From Deinandra increscens subsp. villosa (taxonomy: Eukaryota > Streptophyta > Magnoliopsida > Asterales > Asteraceae), in assembly GCA_039602395.1 (NCBI GenBank), contig JBCNJP010000003.1, positions 65,400,278 through 65,464,277 of the forward strand: 64,000 nucleotides of DNA, read 5' to 3'. The notes under the pieces are model-generated. The model was not told the origin of the DNA. It ran no database searches and saw only the letters and a list, made by a program, of their open reading frames with translations. Shown here in pieces: positions 1 to 9,683 of this stretch; position 1 is the first letter of the stretch, and each line of letters begins with the position of its first letter. The position numbers and the translations under genes were made by a program.

Positions 1-966
1 AAGAAATCTGATGTTCTTCCAGCTCCAAAGTTTGTGTCTGGTTCATCTTCTGCTGATAATGAGAAATCAGCTACTTCAAGTAACAAGATTCAGTCTAAAT
101 CTGAGTTTGATGAAAAGCTCTTTTATGATCAAAAGAATGTAACTGAAGTGAAAGCTGAATTTTCTCGATTAGCAAAAAATGGACATTCTAATTTTGAGGA
201 GAAAGTTATTGGAAAGCATGTGGGTCTGGGCTTTAACGCAAAAGATTTAACAGATAAGAAGGCTCCAGACTCATCATATCAAGATTTGAAGAAATTGAAA
301 CTGAAGCAAGTGAAGAAGGATGTGTTTAAGGCTGAAAAAGTTCAACCTGAGAGATTCTACAAGCTCAAATGTTCTGCTCAGCTTTTCTCTGATAAAAAAT
401 TTCCTCTTCATTGTGTTGATGCTCAAAAGATTTCTGAAGTTTTTGTGAAAGCTCAAGTTTCTACTGATGGTTCTTTATCTCAAAGCCCAACATCTAAATG
501 GGTCCATGATCACAGACATCAGGTATATGATTCTCATTCTGATCATGTTCGAGATATTCCTATGTGTAATTCTTCGCAGGTACATCAAAAGTGGGACAAA
601 ACTAAACGAATCTGTTATGTTTGCCGCCGAACAGGGCATATGGCAAAGGATTGTCCACTACCTGCTAATTCACCACAACGGTTTCATAAGACACCACTTT
701 TTGGTAAACCTGTCAAACAAATGTTCTTTGATGAACAAGGCAGAGTTTTTGATGAAGTTGAACCTACATTCTTTCATAAACAAAAACGTTTTGTTCCAAT
801 GTTCTCAAATGTTCAAAGTGTAGGTTCATCATCACAGTCACATGTGATAAGTTCCTCACAAACTGAATTACCAAAATCACAACAATGGAAACCTAAGGTG
901 GTTTCTAAGCAAAATCAGGACACTGGTCGACCAGAAGCAATCCGCTTCGGGTCATTTATGAACTAA
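1..966 (+). CDS. Gag-like polyprotein of TR-GAG element 1 (5' partial)
   Basis: The frame is open from base 1, so the true start is upstream; an internal ATG lies at 34. The protein is Lys/Ser/Gln-rich and carries one CCHC zinc knuckle, CYVCRRTGHMAKDC, at about residues 194-207 counted from that ATG. Such knuckles bind the element's RNA during packaging in virus-like particles. The frame ends in a region (QWKPKV...) resembling the end of the gag at 42552-43016. No protease, integrase or RT follows. The reading frame is intact in the visible part, so it could still make protein. Gag identity is well supported; the lineage (Copia-like) is inferred. Confidence 0.8.
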   Translation, partial: KKSDVLPAPKFVSGSSSADNEKSATSSNKIQSKSEFDEKLFYDQKNVTEVKAEFSRLAKNGHSNFEEKVIGKHVGLGFNAKDLTDKKAPDSSYQDLKKLKLKQVKKDVFKAEKVQPERFYKLKCSAQLFSDKKFPLHCVDAQKISEVFVKAQVSTDGSLSQSPTSKWVHDHRHQVYDSHSDHVRDIPMCNSSQVHQKWDKTKRICYVCRRTGHMAKDCPLPANSPQRFHKTPLFGKPVKQMFFDEQGRVFDEVEPTFFHKQKRFVPMFSNVQSVGSSSQSHVISSSQTELPKSQQWKPKVVSKQNQDTGRPEAIRFGSFMN

Positions 967-1633
967 TCAGTTTTACCAGTGTGCAGGTACTTCTAGAAGA
1001 CCTATCAACGATTGCAAAGTTGTTGATGGCGGAGTATTCTGCTTAATTTAAATTTTATGATCAAATTTTCTACAATTTGCATATTTTCTGATAGTCTACT
1101 ACTGCAAAATATCCTTGTTGATTGATCATTTTCTTTGCTTACAATTTTTTTTTCTCGAAACGTCAAAAATAGAGTCTTGTTTTTGTGTAAAATGAATATC
1201 CAAAAATAGAGTTTTCATTTTAAGGGGGAGAATTGTAAGTAAGGGGGAGTAATTGAGAAAAAGCATGTCATGGGAAGAAGGTGAATACATGCCAAATATA
1301 TAAAGAAGGAAGGTGAATACATGCACAAAATATAAAATTTGAGAAATTGATCATTGGGAAATGATGGTACATTGGCTTACGTATCTGACTCATGGATAGA
1401 GTAGATGAAAGGGCCATAAGATCAGTGTTTGATGTGCTTGGTAGGCTCGGCAAATCAGAAAGTATTCAGATGCGATATACACTAAATACTAATGCTTGAC
1501 CATGTGGATAACATCTTGATGCATATTTCATGACACAAAAAGAAAAATAAGTGTGAAATTCAAACTGAGATGTCACTGTGTATACATGTGTTCTTTTTGC
1601 AAAGATTTGAACTTGTTTGATTTTCTTTATTTT

Positions 1634-1877
1634 GTCAAACGATCGGACTTTCTCTGTGTATCGAAAGATCGACCTGATTGTTGTTCATTTGACATTATGC
1701 TTTATTTTTTATTGGTGTTTCGTATGTATAATCCATCGGACTTTCTCTGCGTATTCGGAAGAACCGACCTGGTTGTTGTTGGATTATACAACTTCAACTT
1801 GTTTTATTTTCTTATTTTGTTAAATCCGAGGCCTTATATGCGTATCGAAAGATCGACCTTAAGGTAAACGATTTAAC
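1634..1877 (+). other. Triple-hairpin module, copy 1
   Basis: Three tandem stem-loops at 1634-1693, 1726-1789 and 1819-1877. Outer arms: GTCAAACGA/TCATTTGAC (one mismatch), GTATAATCCA/TGGATTATAC (10 of 10) and GTTAAATC/GATTTAAC (8 of 8). Inside each is a conserved core close to GACTTTCTCTGCGTATCG, then a GAAAG- or GGAAG-type segment able to pair with CTTTC in the first two hairpins. The linkers resemble TTCTGCTTTATTTT. The module lies between gag and the 3' LTR of TR-GAG 1. Function is unknown; a cis-acting RNA structure is the inference. Confidence 0.7.
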
Positions 1878-1899
1878 GTTCTTATTTCTTTTTGCATGG

Positions 1900-2774
1900 A
1901 ACACAATTGACAATATCATGAAAAATATTATGCTATTGTTCAAAATCACAAGTGTTATTCACTAACTAATGCCCTAAATAAACTTGATGTGTTTTGTTAA
2001 ATGTTTTGGGCTGAATATGTATACATTTTGAAATGATTTCTTGAGAATATTGTGGGTACGAATTTAGCGTAAGTGTCGGCGCACGTTCATATGAGAGATG
2101 AGCAAGGCCTACATCGAATTTAGAATTTGGATTTGGATAACTTAGAACAATGCCTTCTAGATCATTAGAGTAGCGTGAGAAGTATTGGTAGATCTACTGG
2201 GGTTGACCACCCGTACTCACTGATCAGTCACTCTGGTCGCGAAACACGGTGAGAAATACTATCGAACATGGGTCTAGTGTTGATTTAGAGCTTACTGTTT
2301 AGTTTGTACATCGTAAACCTAGCTAGTTTACGAACCAGGAATATTCTTCATTTGGATTCGCTCCTTTGATTTATAAATTGAATAATCGGGATTAAATGGT
2401 AAAGTGGAAACCAATTTTTATTAGTGGACTCACCAACCTCGTGCTGACATTGTGGCTTTTACCTATTTTTTAGGTAACTAATGCGTTGCATGAAAATCTG
2501 GATCTGGGTGTACTGGGTGATCTTGTGATGTGCTACCATGTTTTCATATCGTTTTAGTAGTTGTGAATGTATTAGGGCCTAACCATGAGATAGTGAATCT
2601 ATCTCAATCTTTTGTAAACACTTAGGGGTAATTAATATACCCCTAATTTTGTAATGTAAAGTGTTTTTAATATAATATATGTTTCACTTACTAAAACTGC
2701 TAAAACTATGGGTTAACAATTTAATTACCGTCACGTACGCCTTCCGCAATAATAATAAAAAATGGGGTGTGACA
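1900..2774. mobile_element. LTR-like insertion inside TR-GAG 1 (left edge uncertain)
   Basis: This stretch separates two copies of the triple-hairpin module and has no coding frame. Its right edge reads GGGGTGTGACA at 2764-2774, the typical end of a Gypsy LTR. The left edge is not clear: the string GACAATATC occurs near 1909-1917 and again across the right edge at 2771-2779, which may mark the target site but does not give a clean TG start. A solo LTR or LTR fragment is likely. Confidence 0.4.
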
Positions 2775-2851
2775 ATATCCTTGTGTATGCATGCATTCAT
2801 TTTGCAAAGACTTAAACTTGACTTAAACTTGCTTGATTTTTTTTTTATTTT

Positions 2852-3088
2852 CTCAAACGATCGGACTTTCTCTGCATATCGAAAAATCGACCTGATTGTT
2901 GTTTGTTTGAGGTTCTGCTTTATTTTCTTTGGTGTTTCATTCAACCATCGGACTTCTCTGCGTATACGGAAGTATCGACCTGATTTTTGTTGGTTGAATA
3001 ACTTCAACTTGTTTTATTTTCTTATTTTGTTAAATCTGAGGCCTTTTCTGCGTATCGAAAGATTGTCATTAAGGTAGACAATTTAACA
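2852..3088 (+). other. Triple-hairpin module, copy 2
   Basis: Three stem-loops at 2852-2911, 2939-2999 and 3028-3088. Outer arms: CTCAAACGA/TTGTTTGAG (all paired, one G-U), ATTCAACCA/TGGTTGAAT (9 of 9) and TGTTAAAT/ATTTAACA (8 of 8). Relative to copy 1, the first base pair changes from G-C to C-G and the second stem has a different sequence, yet pairing holds. The core TTCTCTGCGTAT and the linker TTCTGCTTTATTTTC are kept. It is followed by the pre-LTR region of the element. Confidence 0.7.
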
Positions 3089-3703
3089 TTCTGCTTTCTT
3101 TTTGCATGACACAATAGATGATTTCATTCTCTGAGAAAAAATAAAATTCAAAAATGATGAGTTGCCATAAATATATCAAAAAGCTAAAGAAATTGATTTG
3201 TCAAATGCTGAAAAAGGATTGAAATGAATATATCTTGATCTGCATGCTGATGAAGTTCAAATTGAAGTTATGTTGATATTTTCTCACATTTGGATCTTTC
3301 TCATAAAATTAGAGTTTGTTTTGTTTTGTTGATTTCAGTTCATTTCTAAAAGTACCATAAAGATTTTAGGTGTGTTTTGATATAAAGTTTAGAAAAACTA
3401 AAAAGATTTTATTTCTGCTTTATTTTTGATTTGATCAAAACGAGATACAAGATTTTCAAAAAAGCTGAAAATATTTAAATATCTTAGAGTCTCAAAGAGA
3501 CGTTTTGCACCAAGATTATTTATGTTGGCCATGTACTCAAGTGAATGAGGATATTACAACTTCAAGTCTTCTGAAATTGTTGATAAAGACACAATACGGT
3601 CTGCATCGTCAAGTATTCTAGATCTGACTAGCTATTAAACTGAGGGGGGAGTTTGATTGGAGATACTGAAGATTGATGTAGCAGTATTTATGTAACACAC
3701 GTC

Positions 3704-3714
3704 GAGGGGGAGTT
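3704..3714 (+). other. Polypurine tract of TR-GAG 1
   Basis: GAGGGGGAGTT lies directly before the 3' LTR. The identical string precedes the 3' LTR of the complete TR-GAG at 44553-44563. It is the expected plus-strand primer for reverse transcription. Confidence 0.75.
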
Positions 3715-4057
3715 TGTTAGAGCATGAAATGGTTCGACGCGTGATATATGTATGTGTTGAAGAGTGAAGAATACACAGGAACGAACGAATGAACTGTGGG
3801 TTTGTTACTAATGAACTGGCATGTTCGTTGGTTTCCAGTTCGTTACCAGCAAGTCTAGTATAAATAATTTTGTGTTGTGTATCTTTGATAACTTACGGTG
3901 ATCCTGAGTGAACTTGTGTGTGTTTCCTAAAGTGAAAACTCTCTGTGTTCCAGATTGTATTGGTGTTCTTTGTTGATCAATAAAACAATCATTTTAAGTA
4001 CGTTTGTGTATCGAAATAGCTAGATCGAGTAGACGATCCTATACTCACACATTTTCA
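3715..4057 (+). repeat. 3' LTR of TR-GAG 1
   Basis: 343 bp from TGTTAGAGCATG to CACATTTTCA, directly after the polypurine tract. It contains an AATAAA poly(A) signal near 3980 and ends with a segment (CGATCCTATACTCACACATTTTCA region) closely like the end of the solo LTR at 31207-31556. The next bases, AAAAT, would be the TSD, but the 5' side is outside the window. Confidence 0.75.
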
Positions 4058-4390
4058 AAAATCCTAAATTTATTTGCGTTATGTGAATCCTATGATGTTA
4101 GGATTATGACTTGATATGTAAAACATTAGTTGAAGCCCTATTGGTGTGGTTAGTTACCAAATTCTAGATGATAAACTCATGGTGAAGAAGATCACCTAGG
4201 TGATGAGTTCTTGGTCAATATAAATTGATTATGTGTTAATTTTGGATAAGAACCTACGATTTAATTGATTTATGTTAATGGTTGAAAGGATTTCACCCAG
4301 GGTAATGAAATTATAGGTTGGAATGTTTAAGCCACTGAAGTGCATTATTGTATGTTAAGATGCACTCAAGGTGTTTGATGAAATGCCTAG

Positions 4391-4713
4391 GTGAGCTTGA
4401 AAGCTTAAAACATGATGAATTGCTAGAATTGAGCTTGTATGCATATATAAAATGTTATGCCTTAGTGTATGAACCAACATAGGTGAAAACATGATAGAAA
4501 TGCTTGCCTTTGGACATGTTTAAATTTTGCTATGTGCTATATTGATCCATGTGAGCTTGAAAGCTTAAAACATGATGAATTGCTAGAATTGAGCTTGTAT
4601 GCATATATATAAAATGTTATGCCTTAGTGTATGAACCAACATAGGTGAAAACCATGATAGAATGCTTGCCTTTTGGATATGTTTAAATTTTGCTATGTGC
4701 TATATTGATCCAT
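4391..4713. repeat. 160-bp tandem duplication
   Basis: Two near-identical copies, 4391-4550 and 4551-4713, each beginning GTGAGCTTGAAAGC and ending near TATATTGATCCAT. They differ by small indels. No coding frame. The flank 4058-4390 is AT-rich with no recognised feature. Confidence 0.8.
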
Positions 4714-4933
4714 GTTAATGGGCAATCATGTACTTGGTATTAGTTATGAAAGGTCCTAACTTGATTAATGACTCAATAGGCTCTCATGGTGATCAAGAGG
4801 ATAACCAAGGAAAGGCAAGTGGTGGAAGTTCTAGCTCACTACTATCAATATTATGCACATATATGATCATGCATAACATTAAATTGGGAGTTGGATTAAC
4901 TCAACAAAGTAATAGTAGAGATTGTAATGAATT

Positions 4934-5288
4934 GGTTCGTAGGAACCTTAGTATGAAGTTTTGTGTTACAAATGGTTCAAAGGAACCATGTTAAACCAAA
5001 TGATGATACTTCACTAAAATGGTTTATAGGAACCACAGAAATAGTCAAGCATGGCTACAATGGTGGAAAATGGTTCAAGGAAGCCATTACCATGTGCCAT
5101 GAGATAATTGATCGCAAATGGTTCGTAGGAACCATAGAAATGAATTATATGGTTTGGATAAACGGGTAATGCTTAAGTGACTCCAAAGAGTCACAAATGA
5201 GAAATTGATGTTAATGGGTCAAACATGTTAAGTGACTCTAAGGAGTCACAAATAAGAAATCAATAATTGTAGGATCACTTAGTGATCC
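4934..5288. repeat. Cluster of eight short palindromes
   Basis: Five GGTTC-N4-GAACC-type inverted repeats (4934-4947, 4972-4989, 5020-5035, 5069-5088, 5118-5135) occur about every 40-50 bp. Two GTGACTC-N4-GAGTCAC repeats follow (5177-5194, 5232-5249), then GGATCACT-T-AGTGATCC (5272-5288). Most arms are perfect; the third and fourth of the series are imperfect. The stretch lies in probable LTR sequence next to the Athila-like segment. Confidence 0.75.
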
Positions 5289-5604
5289 AAACTATTTGTT
5301 GTATTGATTAATATAAGGAATAGCCATTTTACACAAAGTAAGTTCACTACTTGATTGTGAGGCTTAATGGGTTAAACGGGTTAGGATTTGGCCAAATACG
5401 CATATTGTAATTAGTTGTCATCTAGACCCGAAAAGGGTAATTAGAAGTGATGGTAAAACATGTTTGAAGTGTTTTAAGATCTTATGAGGTGGTAGAAATG
5501 ACCAAAAATGGTTCTGGAAGCAAAAAGGCAAAGCCAGGGAAATCAGCCTCAAATTTGGCTAAGTATGGAAGTGGCTGAATTAGGCCTCAGCCCTAGAAAT
5601 GTTG

Positions 5605-5675
5605 CTCCAAGCGTATCGCTTGGAGAAATATTCTCAGCAGGCGATACGCTTGGCAGAACAAGCGTATCGCTTGTT
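5605..5675. repeat. Pair of perfect CGCTTG palindromes
   Basis: CTCCAAGCG-TAT-CGCTTGGAG (5605-5625) has 9-bp arms, and AACAAGCG-TAT-CGCTTGTT (5657-5675) has 8-bp arms. The inner six pairs are shared and the outer pairs differ but still match. Half-sites (GCGATACGCTTGG) lie between and after them. The pattern recurs at 61975-62046. Confidence 0.75.
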
Positions 5676-6127
5676 AGAAAGTGTGTTCCAGGCGATAAGC
5701 TTGGGGAACCATTTCTAAAATTGTTTGTTTTTCTTCATTGGTTGATGTTTTTAGTTATGTTATGGCATTGAAACTCACATGTGAAGTGGGTAATGTGCAG
5801 GTAATGGAAAATCATGAACTGGGTGCAATGCAAGCTTAAAGATGACCGATCACTCTCAATCAAGGAATCCCGGTGTAATATTTTGTTATTTAGCTAAGTT
5901 TCATTGTATGAAACACGTATTTTGAATTACAAAACCTAAAATGATGATTTTGGTAAATGTTATGTAAATAAATTGTAGAAAAATTTTATGGGACTGAAAA
6001 ATTTTATGGGACTGAATTCAGCACTTTGATTACTTTCTACCAAGAGTTTAGTAAGAGTCGTTTGTGCCTGGTCTAACTATTAAGTAAAATCTTGTGAATA
6101 TTTAATAAGTGTTAAACCACGATCCTA

Positions 6128-6296
6128 GTTGTTTTATTATAGGTGGTTGTTTGGTCTGGCTTGTGTTTGATGGTTTTGGGTGTCCACATACTTAGGGATT
6201 TCTCCCTAGTATGAACTAGTAGGGGCTTTCCTTACTACTTGTTTTTTCTGCGGTATATATATACAAAATCACCGGGGTAACCCTTTACCCAAAAAA
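6128..6296 (+). mobile_element. 5'-truncated LINE 3' end (169 bp)
   Basis: Flanked by the 14-bp target-site duplication AAACCACGATCCTA (6114-6127 and 6297-6310). Its last unique bases, ACCGGGGTAACCCTTTACCC, run into a short poly(A). The homologous segment near 62523 lacks the insert, which confirms an insertion. The same 3' end occurs in reverse at the LINE starting at 7289, so both belong to one LINE family. Confidence 0.85.
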
Positions 6297-6599
6297 AAAC
6301 CACGATCCTACATGGATAAACGATTCAGTTGTCTTGTAAGAGCCTCTATATTTGCATTTAGAGTTGTGACATCGTCGATGGCGTGAACACCAGGTTGCTT
6401 TCTATTAGATGGTTGGCAACCTCTAGAAGGTTTCCAGTCATAGCTGGTAGCAGCTAGACTTTTAATCAAAGCAATGGCAGCTAGACTTTCAATCAAAGCT
6501 TTGTAGTTTTATTTAGAATTGATCCTTAGGATGAGGAATCAATGTGCATTCAGGTGATATTCTTCAATACGTTTTTAAAATATTGAACTTAGATCCACT

Positions 6600-6962
6600 C
6601 ATCCATATTATGATGAGGACATCTTCTAAGCAGCCCCTTGTATCTTTCCCAGGCTTCGGGTAAGCCTTCTCCTTCATCTTGTGAAAAGATAGTGATAACG
6701 TTATGAAGACGATTGGTTTTAGATAATAGGAAGAACTTGACTAAAAACATTTCAGCTAACTGGAACCTGCTGGTAGAGTTTTGAACCAGGTTTTGGCATT
6801 ACCAGCCAGTGTGAAAAGAAAGAGACGAAGTTGGATAGCATCGGCATTAACCCCTTCAAGTTTAAATGTATCACACATTTTGAGGAATGCATCGATATGT
6901 GAGTGAGCACACTCATCAGCGAGACCATGGCATTGTGGAGCAGTTTGGCACATGCGGATCAC
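6600..6962 (-). pseudogene. Athila-like Gag fragment
   Basis: The minus-strand frame at 6756-6962 reads MIRMCQTAPQCHGLADECAH... with the KTWFKTLPAGS signature of Gypsy gag (the TLAG.AKTWF.TLP region). This is part of the capsid domain. Downstream the frame breaks: the NQLAEIFLVKFFPLS segment that is intact in the copy at 62840-63175 is lost through a deletion near 6750-6760. The piece extends to about 6600 in other frames. It cannot encode a working Gag. Confidence 0.65.
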
Positions 6963-7288
6963 TCCAGGCTTAATCTCGAATCGACCTCCGACGGCGGGTC
7001 AAGTAATGCTTGGTTTACCTTCATTCAATGTCGGCTTCACATAGACCTCAATGGTTCTCGGTGCTTGATCTCAGGTATTGAAGTGGTTGAATCAGAATAG
7101 GTTTGTTAGCACAAGTAGGAACAGAAGAATTAAAAATTTTTGGTTTTTGGTTTTTGGTTTTTGGTTTTTTGGTTGTTTTTTATTTTTCTAAAATGGTTAA
7201 AAAGAAATAGAAAATAAAATAGATGAAAGTAAAAATTTTGAAAAATCTAACCTTTACTAACTACTAAGCTAGAGTTGACGACTTGTTT

Positions 7289-7920
7289 TTTTTTGGGTAA
7301 AGGGTTACCCCGGTGATTTTATAAATTCATGAAAAACGAAGCACAAGTAGTAGAGTGAAATCTCTACTAGTTCTCTAAGGGACAGACTCCTATAGAGTGG
7401 AACTCAAAAAGAGAACACAAAACACCCCGCAACATACTGGTAAAAAACCAAAAACAGTACAAGTAGACTAGTTAGCCTCCATCATCAAACACTCTATTCC
7501 CATGAGAGCTCCAAGCCACTAGAACATCACGAACCCGATCACTAGTTCTTAAGTTGAGGCCCATAATTTTGTAGCGAATATCAGATGCAATGTCCACAAC
7601 AACGTTTTCAGGCCTTCTAGCAGTGCGACCATGGTATCGGTTATTCCGTTCCCGCCACACATGATAAACAGCAGCAGCTACAACAATCTTACAAACAATT
7701 TTATCAATAGCCTTTGACTGCGAAACCGACTCAGCACAGCTAACAATAGCAGGCCAATCATTTGATACCTGAATCTTCATGGTACCACTAATCATCTCCC
7801 AAACGGTCTTGGAGTAAGGGCAATCAAAGAAAAGATGATGATGAGATTCTATATCAGAATAACATAGAAGGCAACACATCATATTCATACACCATTTCCT
7901 CCAATTCCAAACCGTCTTGG
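7289..7920 (-). pseudogene. 5'-truncated LINE with RT-associated zinc-binding domain
   Basis: Inserted between two copies of the 16-bp TSD AGTTGACGACTTGTTT (7273-7288 and 7921-7936). The poly(A) is on the left as a T run, so the LINE reads on the minus strand. The coding part (to 7472) has the zf-RVT pattern found C-terminal to plant LINE reverse transcriptases: a W-R-K-W stretch, CCLLCYSDIESHHHLFFDC, then S-K-T-V-W. RT and endonuclease are missing through 5' truncation. The frame fuses with upstream host sequence, so the longer frame is not a real gene. The matching site near 63508 is empty. Confidence 0.85.
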
Positions 7921-9683
7921 AGTTGACGACTTGTTTCCGATGCAACGGCCTCAAAAAGCCTTTGATGCGTGCGAGATGTATATTGAATTGCCTGCAAAAA
8001 TGACCTTTAAATTTATAACCTAAATAATCTTCTACGCATGCATATAGGAAAGCGGACCTATCGTACAACAGTATTTAAGAGAACTCAAGGTCAACCTAAG
8101 GAAGCAAATGGTGTAATCATGCGAATCAGTGTTGCTGTTAGGATCGCTAGGCCCAGCAGTAGGAACGCTTGGAGGAGTAGGCCCAACATCAGAATCATTA
8201 AACTCAATACTGGGCTCAGGACTAACTTGCGACCCATTAAGAGGGTTTATGGAAAGGGCGCGGGGGGAACATTTATGAATGGAGGATGACATTTCTTTTT
8301 CTTTAGGCTGTTGTTGACTATTAATTTCAATTTCAAGCTCCTGTAAAAAAAATTGTAACATCAATATTAGAGAAATTATTAGTGTTCGTTGTACCTGAAA
8401 AAGGAAACACCGTCTCGTCGAATCGGGCATGCCTCGTGATATACACTCGAGACGTTAGTAGATCAAGGCATTTATAGCTATCTAATTGGATCAATACTCA
8501 ATGAACACACATGAAATGCTCAGAGGTTTGAGTTTATGGGCATAATAGTCTTGAAGGTAAGAAAAAACTTGACAACCAAAGGTACGAAAGTTGTCATAAA
8601 TTGGTCGACGGGAGAAATTACTCGAAGGGTGATTTGTTATACAACACTTTGGTGGGTAAAAGGTTTACATTCGGCCCGCCCATTTTGTTGCGGAGTGTAT
8701 GGGCATGAGAGTTGATGAAGGGTCCCAATATTTTCAAATATTTGTCTAAGTGTGTTATTAATGAGCTCCAAACCACCATCACTTTGAAAAACTTTAAGTT
8801 TCTTAGCAAACTGAGTTTGAACAAGGTTCAAAAATACTGGTAGGATTAGGCTAAATTCAGATTCGGTTTTAAGTGGGTAAAACCATGTGAACCTTGAGTG
8901 ATCGTTTATAAATATAACATAGTATTGATAACCATCGATCGAGGTAACCGGGGACGGGCCCCATAAATCGCAATGAACTAGATCAAGTGTATTTGAAGCT
9001 CGTTTATCATTCAAAGTAAAAGGTAACCGATGTGCCTTAGAAGTTTGACATGACGAGCATAACACAGGTTTAGGTAAAATAGAAGTAACATTAACACAAC
9101 CTATTTTATTTAAAAGCGAAATAGTTTCAAACGTAACATGGCTTAGGCGATTATGCCATGTTTTAAAGGAAATTTTATTTTGAGATCCTGAAACAGTCAT
9201 GAGGGCTTGATGATCGGCACAAGGCACATACACGCCATCCTTACATCTGGCCCGAGCTAGAACCTTGTGAGTAAATCGGTCCTGAATGGCAAAAAAACGC
9301 TTTAGAGAACACAACATCTATGTTTTTATCGGATGTAAGTTTACTTATAGATAGAAGGTTTTGTTTTAAATGATGGTTCCACCAATACATCCTTTAGGGT
9401 GATGTTATGTGTAATGAAAGAGGAACCCGTGTGCGAGATGGGTATTTGAGTACCATTAGCCACTGTGACAGTTATATTACTTGTGTAGGGGGTTTGATTT
9501 GCCAAGTTTTCAGGGTTTAAAGTCATGTGTGCTGTTGCACCCGTGTCCACATACCAATCCGCAACATCTGTGTTACACTGTTTTTGGAATGCTTGAACCA
9601 GATTCGCATCCACAACTGATTTCTTAGGTTTGACTTCATGTATGGGACAAGTATTAGTGAGTGCCCCTTTTTGTGACACAGGT
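7514..9683. repeat. Array unit 1
   Basis: The founding left edge: its LINE part continues leftwards into the complete LINE insertion at 7289. It differs from units 2-5 at about 7648 (R versus Q codon in the LINE frame), 8037, 8231, 8358 and 8389. The rest matches. Confidence 0.9.
8120..9683 (-). pseudogene. Copia pol fragment: protease, pre-integrase and integrase remnants (unit 1)
   Basis: Minus strand. The frame at 9341-9679 has the retropepsin motif DWYVDTGATAHM (catalytic DTGA). The frame at 8637-9317 has the pre-integrase zinc motif HNRLSH...CSSCQTSKAH and integrase core segments with catalytic Asp in LDLVHCDLWGP and FQSDGG. The expected Glu region reads NGRAEC, where Copia integrases have E then R or K. 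Further left, in other frames, lies the post-integrase linker (around 8400-8450). Frames are broken between modules, and the RT/RNase H part is absent where the sequence joins Athila-like DNA at 8119. Non-functional. Confidence 0.85.

Larger units (their letters stand above)
1..4057 (+). mobile_element. TR-GAG-type LTR retrotransposon 1, 3' part
   Basis: A gag frame with a CCHC knuckle is followed by about 2.7 kb without pol, then the polypurine tract GAGGGGGAGTT (3704-3714) and an LTR (3715-4057). The same order occurs in the complete element at 31976-44911. Gag without protease, integrase or reverse transcriptase fits the TR-GAG class of non-autonomous plant LTR retrotransposons, which depend on enzymes from other elements. 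The 5' LTR and the start of gag lie outside the window. The element holds two triple-hairpin modules and an LTR-like insertion between them. Confidence 0.8.
5398..8119. mobile_element. Athila-like element fragment, copy 1 (interrupted by two LINEs)
   Basis: This segment aligns by eye with 61772-63708 after removal of two LINE insertions (6128-6296 and 7289-7920). It holds LTR-like DNA with AAGCGTATCGCTT palindromes and a minus-strand gag remnant. No pol is visible, so it is a truncated or non-autonomous element. Homology between the two copies stops at GTGTAATCATG in both. Here the sequence then switches into Copia DNA. Assignment to Athila/Tat-type Gypsy rests on the gag protein. Confidence 0.6.

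Noticed and set aside
1634..3088. Hammerhead or retrozyme-like ribozyme
   Set aside because: The hairpins lack the CUGAUGA and GAAA core arrangement of a hammerhead, and no cleavage-site context was found.
5508..5771. 87-codon frame conserved at 61879-62124
   Set aside because: The conservation follows the DNA duplication. The frame is built around non-coding palindromes, and the copies differ without codon bias.
7472..8068. 198-codon frame as a single gene
   Set aside because: The frame runs through the LINE 5' truncation point and its TSD at 7921, so it is a chance fusion of LINE and Athila-like sequence.
8038..8289. Plus-strand 83-codon frame repeated in every array unit
   Set aside because: It is antisense to Copia/Athila-like sequence and spans their junction. 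It recurs only because the unit is repeated.
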